The translations under genes and the position numbers were made by a program. From Adineta steineri (taxonomy: Eukaryota; Rotifera; Eurotatoria; Adinetida; Adinetidae): a stretch of 64,000 nt of DNA. How positions within the stretch are numbered: the first letter of the stretch is position 1; every line of letters starts with the position of its first letter. Below the pieces are notes generated by a model that was not told the origin of the DNA, made no database searches, and worked only from the letters and a program-made list of their open reading frames with translations. Below are positions 34,907 to 48,215 of this stretch, piece after piece. Location: NCBI GenBank assembly GCA_905250115.1, contig CAJNOI010000028.1:372001-436000 (forward strand). The letters run 5' to 3'.

Positions 34907-35191
34907 TTATTCGACTTTAACACCTTTCCAAAATGCAATATAACCTTTGATATTATTGGCTTTTTCCTTTGTATCTGGATAATACCAAGCTGCATCTTTA
35001 TTTTCTTTACCATCGACAGTTATTGTATAATAGGATGCTACACCTTTCCAACCACATGTTGTATGAGTTTTAGTTTCAGTAAAAAACTCTTTTTTGATTG
35101 AATCAGGTGGAAAATAATGATTATCTTCTACAACAATTGTTTTGTCACTTTCAGCAAGAACTTGTCCATTCCATGTAGCTTTTTTTGTCAT
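34907..35191 (-). CDS. DUF427 domain protein, bacterial-like
   Basis: A complete single-exon gene of 94 residues made entirely of one DUF427 domain. It begins MTKKATWNGQVLAESDKTIV, followed by EDNHYFPPDSI, the conserved cysteine-tryptophan region CGWKGVASYY, then AAWYYPDTKEKA and GYIAFWKGVKVE. DUF427 proteins are common in bacteria and present in fungi; the biochemical role is unknown. No intron, signal peptide or membrane segment. The codon bias is as AT-rich as its neighbours, so any transfer is old enough for amelioration. Transfer from bacteria is inferred from the known spread of the family, as bdelloids carry many such genes. The domain call is strong. Confidence 0.92.
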   Translation of the reverse strand: MTKKATWNGQVLAESDKTIVVEDNHYFPPDSIKKEFFTETKTHTTCGWKGVASYYTITVDGKENKDAAWYYPDTKEKANNIKGYIAFWKGVKVE

Positions 35192-35925
35192 GATTTTAAT
35201 ATTGATAAATTATATAATGAGTCGTACTTTATGGTTGAAACGAATGATTATATAATCGACAAAAACAACAAACACGGTTGATGTGTCCTATAGATAGAAA
35301 GAAACCATTTGGTTTGCTATTCAATAGGTGTCCTTCTATTTTGACGTATTTATATAAAATACTGAAAAGTTGAATTATTCTTTAGTTTTATGATTAATTG
35401 ATATACAATATTATAGACGACCTCGACAAAATTTTAATTACTTTTTTGATGAAAGAAAAAAAGTAATTTCTTTTTTGTCAATAATCGATTGATTGTTTTC
35501 TTCGGATGATTATTTCATCTATAAACATTATAAATTTCTTGTTTTTGTTTTAAAAAAATAATTTATTGACGTCATGACTTTTGCTCGATGTACTAATGCT
35601 TTATAATGAAATAACTACAGAAGATATATACCTACTTACTGATATACGTTTGTGAGCATCCGTATTACGTTACATCCATGATTTTGTTTGTAGAAAAATC
35701 AATTTTACTCGTGCATATAATACATTGTTAGTTGATTTTTCCGAGAATGTTTTCAAACATATTTCTTTGGTATCTTGTTTATTAAATATTCTATCAAGAG
35801 ATGTTTTATTAAAACTCCGAATAAAATCAAATTAAAGTCAAGTCACTTCATTCTTTTTTTCTATCAAGATCGGTAGTACAATTTGTGGAAAATATTTTTA
35901 CACATTATTAGTATGATATAGTGGT
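35192..35925. other. Intergenic between divergent DUF427 and NHL genes
   Basis: No gene seen. AT-rich spacer of about 730 bp that must hold the promoters of both flanking genes. Confidence 0.6.
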
Positions 35926-38900
35926 ATGAGAAGAATGTTACCAATCGATATCTTCTTTATATGGTTGATCGCTCTGCTGATTACTAATCAGACGACAGGT
36001 AATACATTTTTTATTTGAAAGAGAATGATCTTATTAACAGCAACATTTATATACTATCGATTAGAGATCATTCGAGATTCTTAGTCAACAAGTCTGACTA
36101 TTTTTACTGAATAATAATCCTATTAATTATAGTAATAATAATTTCGTTTTCTTTGTCCCGAGCAACTATATATTCATCAAAACTTGCTAATATATATATT
36201 TTTCTGTATTCTTGCAGTTCATATGGACTAGAAGATTTTCGATTGTAATTATTATTCTTATTTATTAGTTTACATAACAGAGTAAATTTAAAAAAAGAAT
36301 AACTAAATTCTCGTTTCTAGTTTTAGGAATGTACTATAAGTTAAAAAATATTTTGTTTGTATACTTACGGACTTTTTTAATTTCGGGTCCAAAAATACAA
36401 ATTTTCTTTTTAATTAAGAAGAAAATAACAAAAGTTGTTTGAAAAATATTACTAGAAAAGATATCATTAGTTAATAATTCAGCTTTTCATTTATTTTGGC
36501 CATAAAGGATAGACAGTTTTGAAGTATTTATCTAATTATCTATTAATCTAATTGAATTCAAACGAAGATAAATCTTTATTCCATAGGTTTATCATTCAAT
36601 CAACCCAAATTTTGTGCATCGGCAACTTGGAATCCCAATGCGATAACATTTCTCAATAGTCAAGCAATTGGTATTCAACCTAACGATATATTTGTCAGTA
36701 TCAACAACACAGTATATGTATCTGAGAATGGTCGCGATCGAGTACAGATATGGTTAGAAGGCAGTAGGAATCCATCGAAAATTATTTCTTATAATTTAAT
36801 ACCTCCACATGGATTATTTGTCTCGGTTACTAATGATATTTATATTGACAATAGTGTGTCAGGTTATGGAGTTGAAAAATGGACAATGACGAGCACAAGT
36901 GGTACAAATGTGATGATTACTGATGATATCTGTTTCCATCTCTTCATAGATAAAAATAATACACTTTATTGTTCGTATAGTAATCTTAATCAAGTAGTTA
37001 AAACATCGTTAAATAATAACCATCACATGTCAACGAATGTAGCAGGTACTGGAAATGCTGGATCAGCATCGAATATGCTTTCAAGTCCTAATGGAATATT
37101 TGTTGATGCTAAGTTTAATTTATACGTGGCAGATAGTGGCAACAATCGAATTCAGTTATTCAAACCCAGTCGTTCAAATGGACAAACTATAGCAGGAAAT
37201 GGTGCAAATAATACAATTACACTTAATAATCCAAGAGCCGTTATTCTTGATGCTGATGGATATCTGTTCATTTGCGATACATTTAATCATCGCATTGTTG
37301 CATCAAGTGCGAATGGTTTTCGATGTATAGTTGGATGCTTAGGTATAGCTGGTAGTGCAGCTAATCAGTTATATAAACCATGGAATATCGGTTTTGATAG
37401 TTATGGTAATCTGTTTGTTGCTGATCGCTTCAATAACAGAATTCAGAAGTTTTTGTTAGCAACAAATCCTTGTGGTAAGTTATGTTAGTTAAAAATATAA
37501 CAACTACATTATTCTATTTATTATTATAGGTATTACATATAATCAACCAAAGTTTTCTTCTTGTGCAACATGGGATACCAACGCTACAACTTTTTCAGAT
37601 AATAATACAATTGGTATGAAGCCTTACAGTGTATTTGTTAATACGAATAATAGTATTTATGTATCTGGAGTAACTTCCAATCAAGTTTATGTATGGTATA
37701 ACGGAAGTTCATCTCCAAATAGAAATATATCTCGTGGTTCCAATATTAGTTATAGTATTTTTGTTGGAAACAATGGTGATCTTTATGTTGATAATGGTCT
37801 CTACAATGGTCGAGTGGATAAATGGTCATTAAATGCTACAAATAGTAGTATTGCAATGTATGTCAATAAATACTGTCGTGGTATTTTTGTTGATATGGTC
37901 AATAATATTTACTGTTCTATTGGTTTTTTAAATAAAGTAATTAAAAAACCATTAAATAATGATGTGAACATAACAACCATTGCTGCTGGTACTGGAAATA
38001 ATGGATCAGGATCCTATATGCTTAGTGATCCTAGAGGAATTTTTGTTGACATCAAATTTAATTTATATGTAGCAGATTGCGGAAACAATAGAATTCAGTT
38101 TTATCGGCCAGGTAATCTAAATGGAACTAGTTTGGCTGGAAGCAAAGTGCCAGGAACAATTACACTTAATTGTCCAACTGATATTATATTAGATGGTGAT
38201 GGATATTTATTTATTGTTGATAACTACAATTATCGTATTGTTCGATCAGGACTCACTGGTTTTCAGTGTTTATTTGGTTGTACAGGTACAAGTACAAGTA
38301 CATTTGGTTCGGCTGCTGATCAACTTAATCGTCCTTGTAGTCTCAGTTTCGATAGCGATGGTAATATATATGTTGCTGATACTTATAATAATAGAATCCA
38401 AAAATTATTACTAGCAACAAATTCTTGTGGTAAGTATACAAAAGCTTTATAAATAGTAGAAGACGTAGATTTGTAAAATTTAGTCTATCTGATGATTATC
38501 AAATATATTCGCCTTCAAACTTTGTTTAACGATAGGATTTTTGATATTTATGAGAGATAGTTTCCTTCAATAATTTCTAATGATGTCTATAATTACATTT
38601 CAATATATAAAACGTTGTATTGTATATAATATAATTTAAAGAATTCTATTTGTTATAGATATTTCATATAACCAACCAAAATTCTGTGCATCTGCAGTAT
38701 GGAATTCTAGTGCTACAAACTTTGCCGATAACAATACAATTGGTTCACATCCTAACAGTATTTTTCTCGATGTCAATAATACTATTTATGTTTCTGCTGG
38801 AAGTATTAATCAAACAATAGTATGGCTTGATGGAAATCCTAATTCAACGTGGAATATTTCTGGTAATTTAATATATCCACAAGGTATTTTTGTTACAAAT

Positions 38901-39668
38901 ACAAATGATATTTATATTGACAATGGTTATGTCAATGGTCGAGTTGAAAAATGGAAACTAAATGGAACTAACAGTACTACTGTTATGTATGTTAATGCGA
39001 GTTGTTATAGTCTTTTTATTGATATTCACGATAATCTTTATTGTTCTCTGAAAAATTCGCATAAAGTTATTAAAAAATCATTACATACGAATGCAAATAC
39101 ATCGGTTACTGTTGCTGGTAATGGAATCAATGGATCAGCATCAAATATGCTTAATATGCCTTGTGGAATATTCATCGATATAGCAGTTAATTTGTATGTA
39201 GCAGATTGTGGCAATGATCGGGTACAACTCATGAAATCAGGAGAAATGAATGGAACAGCCATAGCAGGATATGGAGCATCAAATACAATTACACTCAGAT
39301 GTCCAACTGGAGTTATTCTTGATGGAGATGGATATGTTTTTATTGTTGATAGTTATAATAATCGTATTATTGGATCAGGAGCTAATGGTTTCAGATGTTT
39401 AGTTGGTTGTATAAGTGGAAGTAGTTCACTAACGAACACATTAAATAATCCTACAACACTTAGTTTTGATAGTTATGGAAATATTTTTGTTATTGATTTG
39501 GGAAACGAACGCATTCAAAAATTCTTTTTCTTAAACGATTCTTGTGGTAAGTTATTTTAAATAACAACTGTGATAACTTTGAATCAATGAATTAAATTTA
39601 AGTTCTAGATCAAACAACGGAAACAACGGAAACAACAGCATCAATTACAACTACACCCATAATTCAAG
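35926..39668 (+). CDS. NHL-repeat extracellular module (probable 5' part of polycystin-like gene)
   Basis: Exon 1 (35926-35998) encodes a signal peptide (MRRMLPIDIFFIWLIALLIT). Three large homologous exons follow (36587-37474, 37530-38429, 38659-39546; 888, 900 and 888 bp), each bounded by phase-1 introns. Each starts with a YNQPKFCASA-like line and ends LLATN/LNDSCG, and each contains NHL strands such as GIFVDAKFNLYVADSGNNRI and GYLFIVDNYNYRIV. Together they should fold as several six-bladed propellers outside the cell. Exon 5 (39609-39668) is a Thr-rich linker (TTETTETTASITTTP). Reading on past exon 5 meets a stop 12 bases later (39680). There is no membrane anchor, and the next exons lack a signal peptide, so the two parts probably form one gene of about 3006 residues; a separate secreted protein is the alternative. 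Confidence 0.8.
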
Positions 39669-39742
39669 GTATTTTCCGATGATAACAAAATAGTATGAAT
39701 AACAGAGTTTCCTGTTTTTTTTCAAAATATATTGTTCAATAC

Positions 39743-42700
39743 CTATAATAACATTGATTCCAAATACATTATCTTTATCATCTCCAATACAATTTCGTCG
39801 AAATCAAGATTTCTTTATTAGTTCAAATATTCAATTGAAATGTAATATTTCACTTTCAACAATTATGCAATGGACAATCAATAATTGTACTTCATATAAT
39901 TGTTTAACATCAATTCAAATTGATCGAACAATATCAACAACATTTAGTGAAATTTATATTCCATCAAGAACTTTACCTTATGGTACTTATCGATTTAAAT
40001 TAACAGTAACTATGACTAGTTCACCTAATCTAACTTCATCAGCTTCAACATATATTAAAATAACACCATCACTTATTACAGCAAATCTTGTTCAATTTGG
40101 AACATCAATGATTACACGTGGTTATAAACAAGATTTAATACTTGATCCAGGAACATATTCAATTGATCCTGATGAAAATATATTCAATACAAGTGTAAGT
40201 TATATTTCTATATGATACTCATTTTAAAATCTATTATTATATAGAATTGGAATTATGAATATTATTGTCGAATTTATGGTCTTTATAATTTTCCAAATAT
40301 TTTGGGATTTCTTTTAACTATTGATGATCCGAGAATTGATTCATCTAATCCATCCTGTTTATCAAATCAAACATTAGTACGATATAATGGAACATCACTT
40401 TCACCAAATTCATCAATAATAATTTCATCGAATTCACTTTCACCAAATCGAACCTATCAATTTATGGTTATTATGACAAATCGTCGAAATTCTTCAATGC
40501 AAGCAACAGGTTATTTACTTGTTCAAATCGATAATAATTATCCACAAATGATTGTTATTGCGTAAATTGTTTCGGTGTATTTTTTTCGATTATGAATTAT
40601 TTCTTTTTATTTAGTTGTGTGATATCAGAAATGTGTATATCAAATTTAGAATTTCAATTAGTTAATCCAACAACTCAAGTTGCACTTTTTTCTATTTGTC
40701 TCGAAAGTTGTTCATCATTGCTTAATATAACCTGGAATATATATCAAGGTTTTAATGCATCGCTATCAACAATTCATTGGACATTATTTAATCAGATGGT
40801 ACAATATGAGAATATTTGGTTTTTTGGTTCGTATATTGACTTGTCTATGATTTTTATTATTTATTTATTTATTTAGGATATAATACAAGTAATTTTACAG
40901 CAACAAATGATTTATTTCTTAACAATCCTCAAGTAACTTTTTGGCGTTTTGAAGTTGTTTATACATTTGCATTAGAAACAAGTTCAAGTGCATTGAATTT
41001 TATTATAAATCAACCACCTCGTAATGGTTCTTGTTCCATTGATCCTCGCAATGGTACAACAAGTACTTTATTTACAATAACATGTCCTAATTGGTTTGAC
41101 GAAGATGGAGTTCAAGATTATTCGATTTATGGTACGAATAATGATCATTAACTTTTCTATAATAATTCATATTTTTCAGGTTATACATCAGATATATCAG
41201 AACAAACAATAATTGCATTTAGTTCTATATCAGATTTTCAAGTTTTTTTACCAACTGGAGATGAAAACACATCAATACTTTATATTATAGTTCATATACG
41301 TGATACACTTGATTGTGTTACAGAATATAATATGAGTTCAATTATTGTTCAAACAAATTCAATAGATCTTATTGATTTTACTAATATTTTACATAATGAC
41401 ACAGATTCATTAATGAATAATCCATTTATACAATTACTTTCAAGTGGAAATCAAAATATTGTTGGACAAATAATAACATCATTTTCACAAGAATTCAATA
41501 AAATAAATAATGAAAATATACAAAATGCTGTATCAAGTAAATAATAATCTAATCAAATATTTTTATTCGAATTAAAATTTTTTATTTTATAGATGGAATT
41601 CCATTTACAAGTATTTTTATTTCACCTTTAGGAAATCAAAATTTACAAAGCGTCAGTCTTTAAAGATCTTCTTGTTCTTTTCTACGTTGTATCTATTCAT
41701 TTAGATAAATACGTCATTAAACACATCAGCTTTAATAGAATATCATAAACAATTGAATGTGTATGCTAATATTCGTGATTATCTAATAACATATCTAACT
41801 AACCTTGTAATTACTACATCAAGTAGTATTAAATTACAATCATCAACATTAGTTCAATTGACTCAAGCAACGAATCAATTAACACGAACATCGTCTGTAT
41901 GTAATTTCATTATTTTTAATTTTCAAAAGATTTCTACTGATATAATTACGTAGATGGTAGCATCAGATAAATGTTATCAATTAGCTAATGCTTTATATTC
42001 AATGTCAAACACAATTTCATATGAAGATGTTCAAACTGCTGCTAGTCAAATTACTCAATGTACTACCAATGTTTTAACTGTTCGATTCTATTTTAATATA
42101 AAATAATTAAAAATATAATTATTAATATTTTAGGCAGTTAATGGACCATTACAACAACGAACAAGTGTACTTGATTTAGATTTCTCTCGTGCAAATACAT
42201 TACCACAAGATTATGATACTAATCTTGAAAATGAATGGTCAAATTTAAGTAAGAACCGTTTTGTTATGTTTATTATCTAATCATATTGTTTTTTTTGAAA
42301 GATTTATTTTCTAATGGAATGGATTTTTCATGGGAAACAATAGAAAACGGTCGAAATATTTACTACCAAAAACAATTAGCAAATACAATTAATATTCAAG
42401 CAACTGAAACAATGACATTATTAACAAATGCATTAAATATTCATATAAATATTGGGCAAAATTTTCTAATAAATACATCATCGGTTTTTATGTCATTAGA
42501 AACTATATCTATTGAATCACTTTCAAATAAATCGATTAAACCAATTCAAAATTCTCGTATTTATATTCCATCAAATATTAGATTAAATACAGCAACTAAT
42601 TCATCAATATCAGTTCGAGTAAGTTTAAAAAATTTATTTATATATTTCTTAAAAAAATGTCATTTTTCCAGTCAATGATACAACCACTTGCTTCAATTGG

Positions 42701-45700
42701 TAATTCTCAAAATACAAATCTTTCGACATCACTTTCATTCACCATATTGGATCAAAATGGTAATGAAATTTCTATTCCATCTGATAATAAACATATGATT
42801 GAATTAATTATACCACGAGATTCAAATTTAATCATACCTCCTATGACTTTACAAAATATAAGTTCATTTAATTCAACACCTCATCGTCAATTATTTAATC
42901 TTCATTTTATTGATGTAACATCTATAGTGTCAATTTCAATTCATTTTGAAATGCATCCTTTAGATACAAATCTAGCTTATTTATTAATCTATAAATTTGA
43001 TAGTTCACCTCAATTAAATAGTACAATGAAACAAATTGATGGTTGGTCTTTACTTTGTCCTTCAAGTAAATAAGCATTCATTCATTTATTTAATATCTAT
43101 ATATATTCAATAATTATTAAATTTAGATTTAACTGTTGATGATATTTATCTCTATTTTATTGATAACAATCATACAATTGATCATCAATCAATAGTATTT
43201 GGTTTACGAGAATTAAATTCAACAGATTATTGTTTAAATCAATCTATTTCAGATCCACCCATTTCAAATGAACCATTTCATTTTACAGCAGATTATGAAT
43301 TACGTATCTATACATCAGGTTGTTATTATTTAGATACTGATAATACTTGGCAATCTAATGGATTATTAGTAAGTTTTTTTTGAACTTCTTCTCTTATAAA
43401 GTAAAGATCAACATATATATTTATTAAAGGTTGGCTCATTAACAAATCATTATCAAACACAATGTTTTTCAACACATTTAACAACATTTGCTGGTGGTTT
43501 TATTGTTTTACCATCACCAATTAATTGGAATAATGTTTTTTCTAATGCTGATTTTATGAAAAATAAAACTATTTATATTACAGTAATATGTATCTGTATT
43601 CTATATGTTTTATTAATTATCTATGCTCGTTATAAAGATAAGAAAGATATTGAAAAATTAGGAGTAACACCATTATCTGATAATCATAAAACTGATCAAT
43701 ATTATTATGAAATTATTATTTTTACTGGTCATCGAATAGATGCTGGGACTCAATCAAAAACTTATTTCATTCTAGCTGGTGATCAAGATGAAACATCAGT
43801 ACGAAGATTAATAGATCCTCATCGAGAAATTTTACAACGTGGTGGTATTGATGCATTTGTAATGTCTGTTCCAAAGTAAATATACACAACTTTTGTTTGA
43901 AATTAATTGAAAAAAAATTTGTTTCTTTTTAAGATCATTAGGATTATTAAATTATATTCGTATTTGGCATGATAATTCAGGTAAAGGTACATCAGCATCA
44001 TGGTTTCTTAAATATATTATTGTTCGTGATTTACAAACAATGGAAAAATCATATTTTATTTGTCAAAATTGGTTAGCTGTTGAAAAAGGAGATGGACTTG
44101 TGAGTGTTCAAATATAATTTTTCTAATTTCATCTCTACAAAAAATAATATTTATTAGATTGAGCGTATTTTACCATATGCGGATGAAAATCAGAAAAATC
44201 AATTTTCTTATTTATTATCAAAACAAGCATATCATAGTATGTCAGAAGGTCATCTATGGTTTTCAATATTTTCTCGACCACCATCGAATAAATTTACACG
44301 TGTTCAACGATGTACTTGTTGCTTTGTTTTATTATTTACTGCAATGCTTTTAAATATTCTTTATTATGATCAAACAAATGAAACAAAAACAAATCAGACA
44401 AGTGGAAGTTTATCATTTGGTCCATTATATATCAGTTCTCAACAGATTAGTATTGGTATAATTGTTGAAATTCTTTCATTTGTTCCCAGTTTATTACTTG
44501 TTCAATTCTTTCGACGAATAAATCCACGAAATTCTTATAATCAAGCATCTTCATTACGTGACGCTATATATAAAATAAAACAACAACCAATATCGTAAGT
44601 TAATTAGATAAAATTTATATATTAATTTCTTTTTTCCTATAGTGAAAAAGAAGTCATTAAATCAAATAAAAACAAACGATCATCATTGAATTTTCCATGG
44701 TGGTGTCTTTTTATTGCTTATGGTTTATCATTTCTATTAACTGTAGTTTCAATATTTTTTATTATTGTTCGTGGAATTGAATTTGGAGATTTAAAAATTC
44801 AAAAATGGCTTACATCACTTCTTACTGGACTTTTTTCGTCCATATTTTTTATTCAACCACTCAAAGTATATTTATTGATTGAGAAAATCTTTAATAAATT
44901 CTTTCTTTTATCTAGGTGATTAGTTTAACTGTATTCTTTGCATTTTTTATTCGAAATACAGATAAAGAAGCTGGCGAATATATAGATAACGATGATAATC
45001 TTCAACTAGATGCTAACGAAGATTATCTTCATTCATTACAGGTTTTATTTTTTGATTTCGATAATGAAATATTTTAATAATAATTTTTAGAATGATTCTC
45101 CATTTACAAATCATTGTCAAACTCGAATAAATCATCTTAATCAATCTGAAATTGCATGGGCTCGTACTCAACGTTTAAAAGAAATACAAATGTGGTCAAT
45201 TATTCGAGAAATAATTACTTACATAACATTTCTTTCACTTCTTTACATTGTTACCTATTCAAATATGAATCAAAATGGTTTCTATCAAGTTAATCATTTC
45301 CGTAAATTCTTTTTAAACACGAGACAAATCAATTACGATTATACAAAAGTAAAATATTCTCATAATAAAAAAGAATTAATCAATTTATTTTCAAATTCTA
45401 GATTTCAACTGTTCATCAATACTGGTCATGGTTAGAAAATAATTTTCTTGAAAATATTCATGCACAACAATGGTATAATGGTGAACCACCTCGAAATCTA
45501 AGTGGTTTTATTAATGATAGATCAAATCGATTAATTGGTTGGCCAACAATGAGACAATTACGTGTTAAATCCTATTCATGTTCTATGAATTCAATGTGTC
45601 AATATGATTATAGTTTCTTTCATGAAGAAAAACAATCATATCAACCTGGATGGAAAAATCAAACAATATATACGTATAATGTCTCTATTGAACAAGCATT

Positions 45701-47148
45701 TCAATATCAAACTGGTGATCAATTAGGTACATATATGTATGTTGGGCAACATGCAACATATGCTAGCGGTGGTTATGTATATGAATTTCGTGGTAGTTTA
45801 AATGAAATTAAAAATGACACTGCTCAACTTCAACGATTAAATTGGATTGATAGTCAAACACGAGCTGTTATTATACAAGTTAATTTATATAATCCAAATT
45901 CACAATTATTTATTTCAGTTAATTTACTCACTGAGTTTTTATCAACTGGCGGTATTGATGTGCAATCTAGTTTTCAACCAATCTCATTTCAAAGTAATTC
46001 GTTGTTTTAAGAAATAAAAAATAGATTAGAGAATCTTGAGGGTGTGGGTAAAAGTATAGTTTAAACTCCTCTATATAGTTATGAGGATCTATTTTTACGT
46101 ATAATATATTGTAAGGAATTTATTTAGTATTTACATCACTGTCTACATTGATTTGTGCAATATTTTATATGGTATTTATTATTTATATTATGATCAATGA
46201 AATAAAATCTTTAATTAAATTAAAAATAAATTATTTTCGAAATTTTTGGTCATTTATTGAATTTGGATTAATTATTTGTTCATGGACAATTATAGGAATA
46301 TATATATGGCGATATCAAGAATTCTCACGTATTGGTGAACTTTTTCAAAAGACACATGGATATGTTTATATTAATCTTGAACGTGCTGTTTATATTAATG
46401 ATATATTTATATATTTACTTGCTTTTTCTTGTTTTTTTGGTACAATTAAATTTGCTCGTCTTTGTCGTTTTAATTATCGTTTATTACTTTTTACTAAAAC
46501 ACTTCAATATGCTAGTAATGAATTATTATCATTTGCATTTATGTCGTCAATTATATATGTTGCGTTTATAACATTATTTTATTTATTATTTGTTTCAAAA
46601 ATTTCCACTTGTTCAACTTTATTACATACAGCACAAATGCTGTTTGAAATGACATTAATGAAATTTGATGCACATGAATTTACTGATGCAGCTGCATTTC
46701 TTGGTCCATTTTGTTTTAGTTTATTTATTATTATAGTTGTATTTATTTGTATGAGTATGTTTTTAACAATAATTAATGATAATTTTCGAACTATTCGTAA
46801 TAATAAGAAATTAAATCAGGATGAAAATCAACAAATATTTTCATTTATGTTTTATAAATTTCAAAATTGGATAGGTATGATAGTTATATTTATTTTAATT
46901 ATAATAGCGTTGTAATCTAGGTTTAGGAGGATCACTTGAATTAGAACAATTTGAAAAACATGATGGACAAATGCGATCGAAATATTTCGATCCAATTGAA
47001 CATTTTCCTGATAAAATTGATCAACTTTTGAATGCACTCAATCGAGTATGACTTTCATAGTTTTATCTTTAATTGTAAATATATTTGTTTATAGATTTAT
47101 ATTAGTCAAAATAATGTACTTCAAAAACAAGAAAAACAAGACCTTTAG
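39743..47148 (+). CDS. Polycystin-1-like receptor/channel (REJ-GPS-PLAT-polycystin)
   Basis: PKD1/PKD1L-family membrane protein. About 22 exons run from 39743 to 47148 with introns of about 45-60 bp (one of 134 bp). Order: REJ domain (starting TLIPNTLSLSSPIQFRR, about 40-43 kb), GAIN/GPS cleavage site (QCFSTHLTTFAGG, 43460-43510, HL|T intact), first membrane helix (IYITVICICILYVLLIIYA), PLAT/LH2 domain (YYYEIIIFTGHR to IRIWHDNSGKG), the typical HLWFSIFSRPPSNKFTRVQR after it, a group of helices, the TOP/polycystin extracellular domain (ASGGYVYEF, LNWIDSQTRAVIIQ), and the six-helix channel part ending MFLTIINDNF. The last exon ends KQEKQDL. Such proteins act in sensory cilia and mechanosensing. 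The 5' border is set by frame only; no AG acceptor is present there. Confidence 0.88.
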
Positions 47149-48215
47149 ATATCACTAACATTAAAATTCAAAAATATTATTTTCTTTTATGTTCTAATAT
47201 AGAATCATTCCGCTTTTTGTCTTGTGAAATAAAATTGAAATACTCGATATGATATGTTCAGACATTTATGGTTCATCTGATTTAATAGTTTATAAAGAAT
47301 GAAAAATATGTCTTGTGCTTTTATCAAGCTTGAAAAAATTACGACTTTTTTATATTATGACGTTTATAAATTCTGAAGATAAGCTTGTAATGATTGTGAC
47401 AGTATTCCTTTTTAAACATATTTAATTTTTATAATTTTAAACGCTATACCCTCAAAAAACGCTCAGTATAACTAGAATCAAGTCGAATAGAGTTCTATTA
47501 CAGATAATCAATACTGATACTATAAGTCCAATAATTAGAAACAGTTTTATGCTGACACAGACGACTACATATTCTGAAACCAATTATTTGAGAAAATAAT
47601 TTTTCGTGGAGAAGTTTTTCTGATTGATCATATCTATATTTATAATCATAATAAAAGATTTTAACGAAATTACTCACTATAAAATGAAAATCGAGACAAC
47701 ATTTCCATACTATAACGAAGATTTTGATATTTCTAATAGAACAAAAGGTGCAGTATTTATATTTATAATGTTGCTGTTTCTAAAAAAAAAGAAACATATT
47801 TTCTTTTAAATTTCTATAGTCTAAAATAAATATTTCAGGCAAATTTGTCCAACAAAAGAACAAGTTCTGTACCATCTTATAAAATATGTATATTTAATTT
47901 TACAATCAAGTGACAATATAGTTTGACTAGAAATGAATTCATTCAAACTTTGCTGATTATTATTGAGAACAGAATATTCATGTCTATATATCATTTTATA
48001 TCGATAAACCAATCGTAACAAAACTTTGTGTACAGTTGTTATGACAATTCTGTTATTCTGTAGTTGACATCATTTTTTGTCGCTTTTCTTTCAACAAGTA
48101 ATTGCAACATCATGTGAAATCAATAACTAAACAAACATCTACTCGTTTAATCGGTAGAAAAAATAATAACACATCATATAAGTCTACGCAACACGCATTT
48201 CATAAACAATCTAGA
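47149..48215. other. Intergenic, no gene seen
   Basis: AT-rich spacer between the polycystin-like gene and the F-box exon. Open frames here show no family resemblance. Confidence 0.55.
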
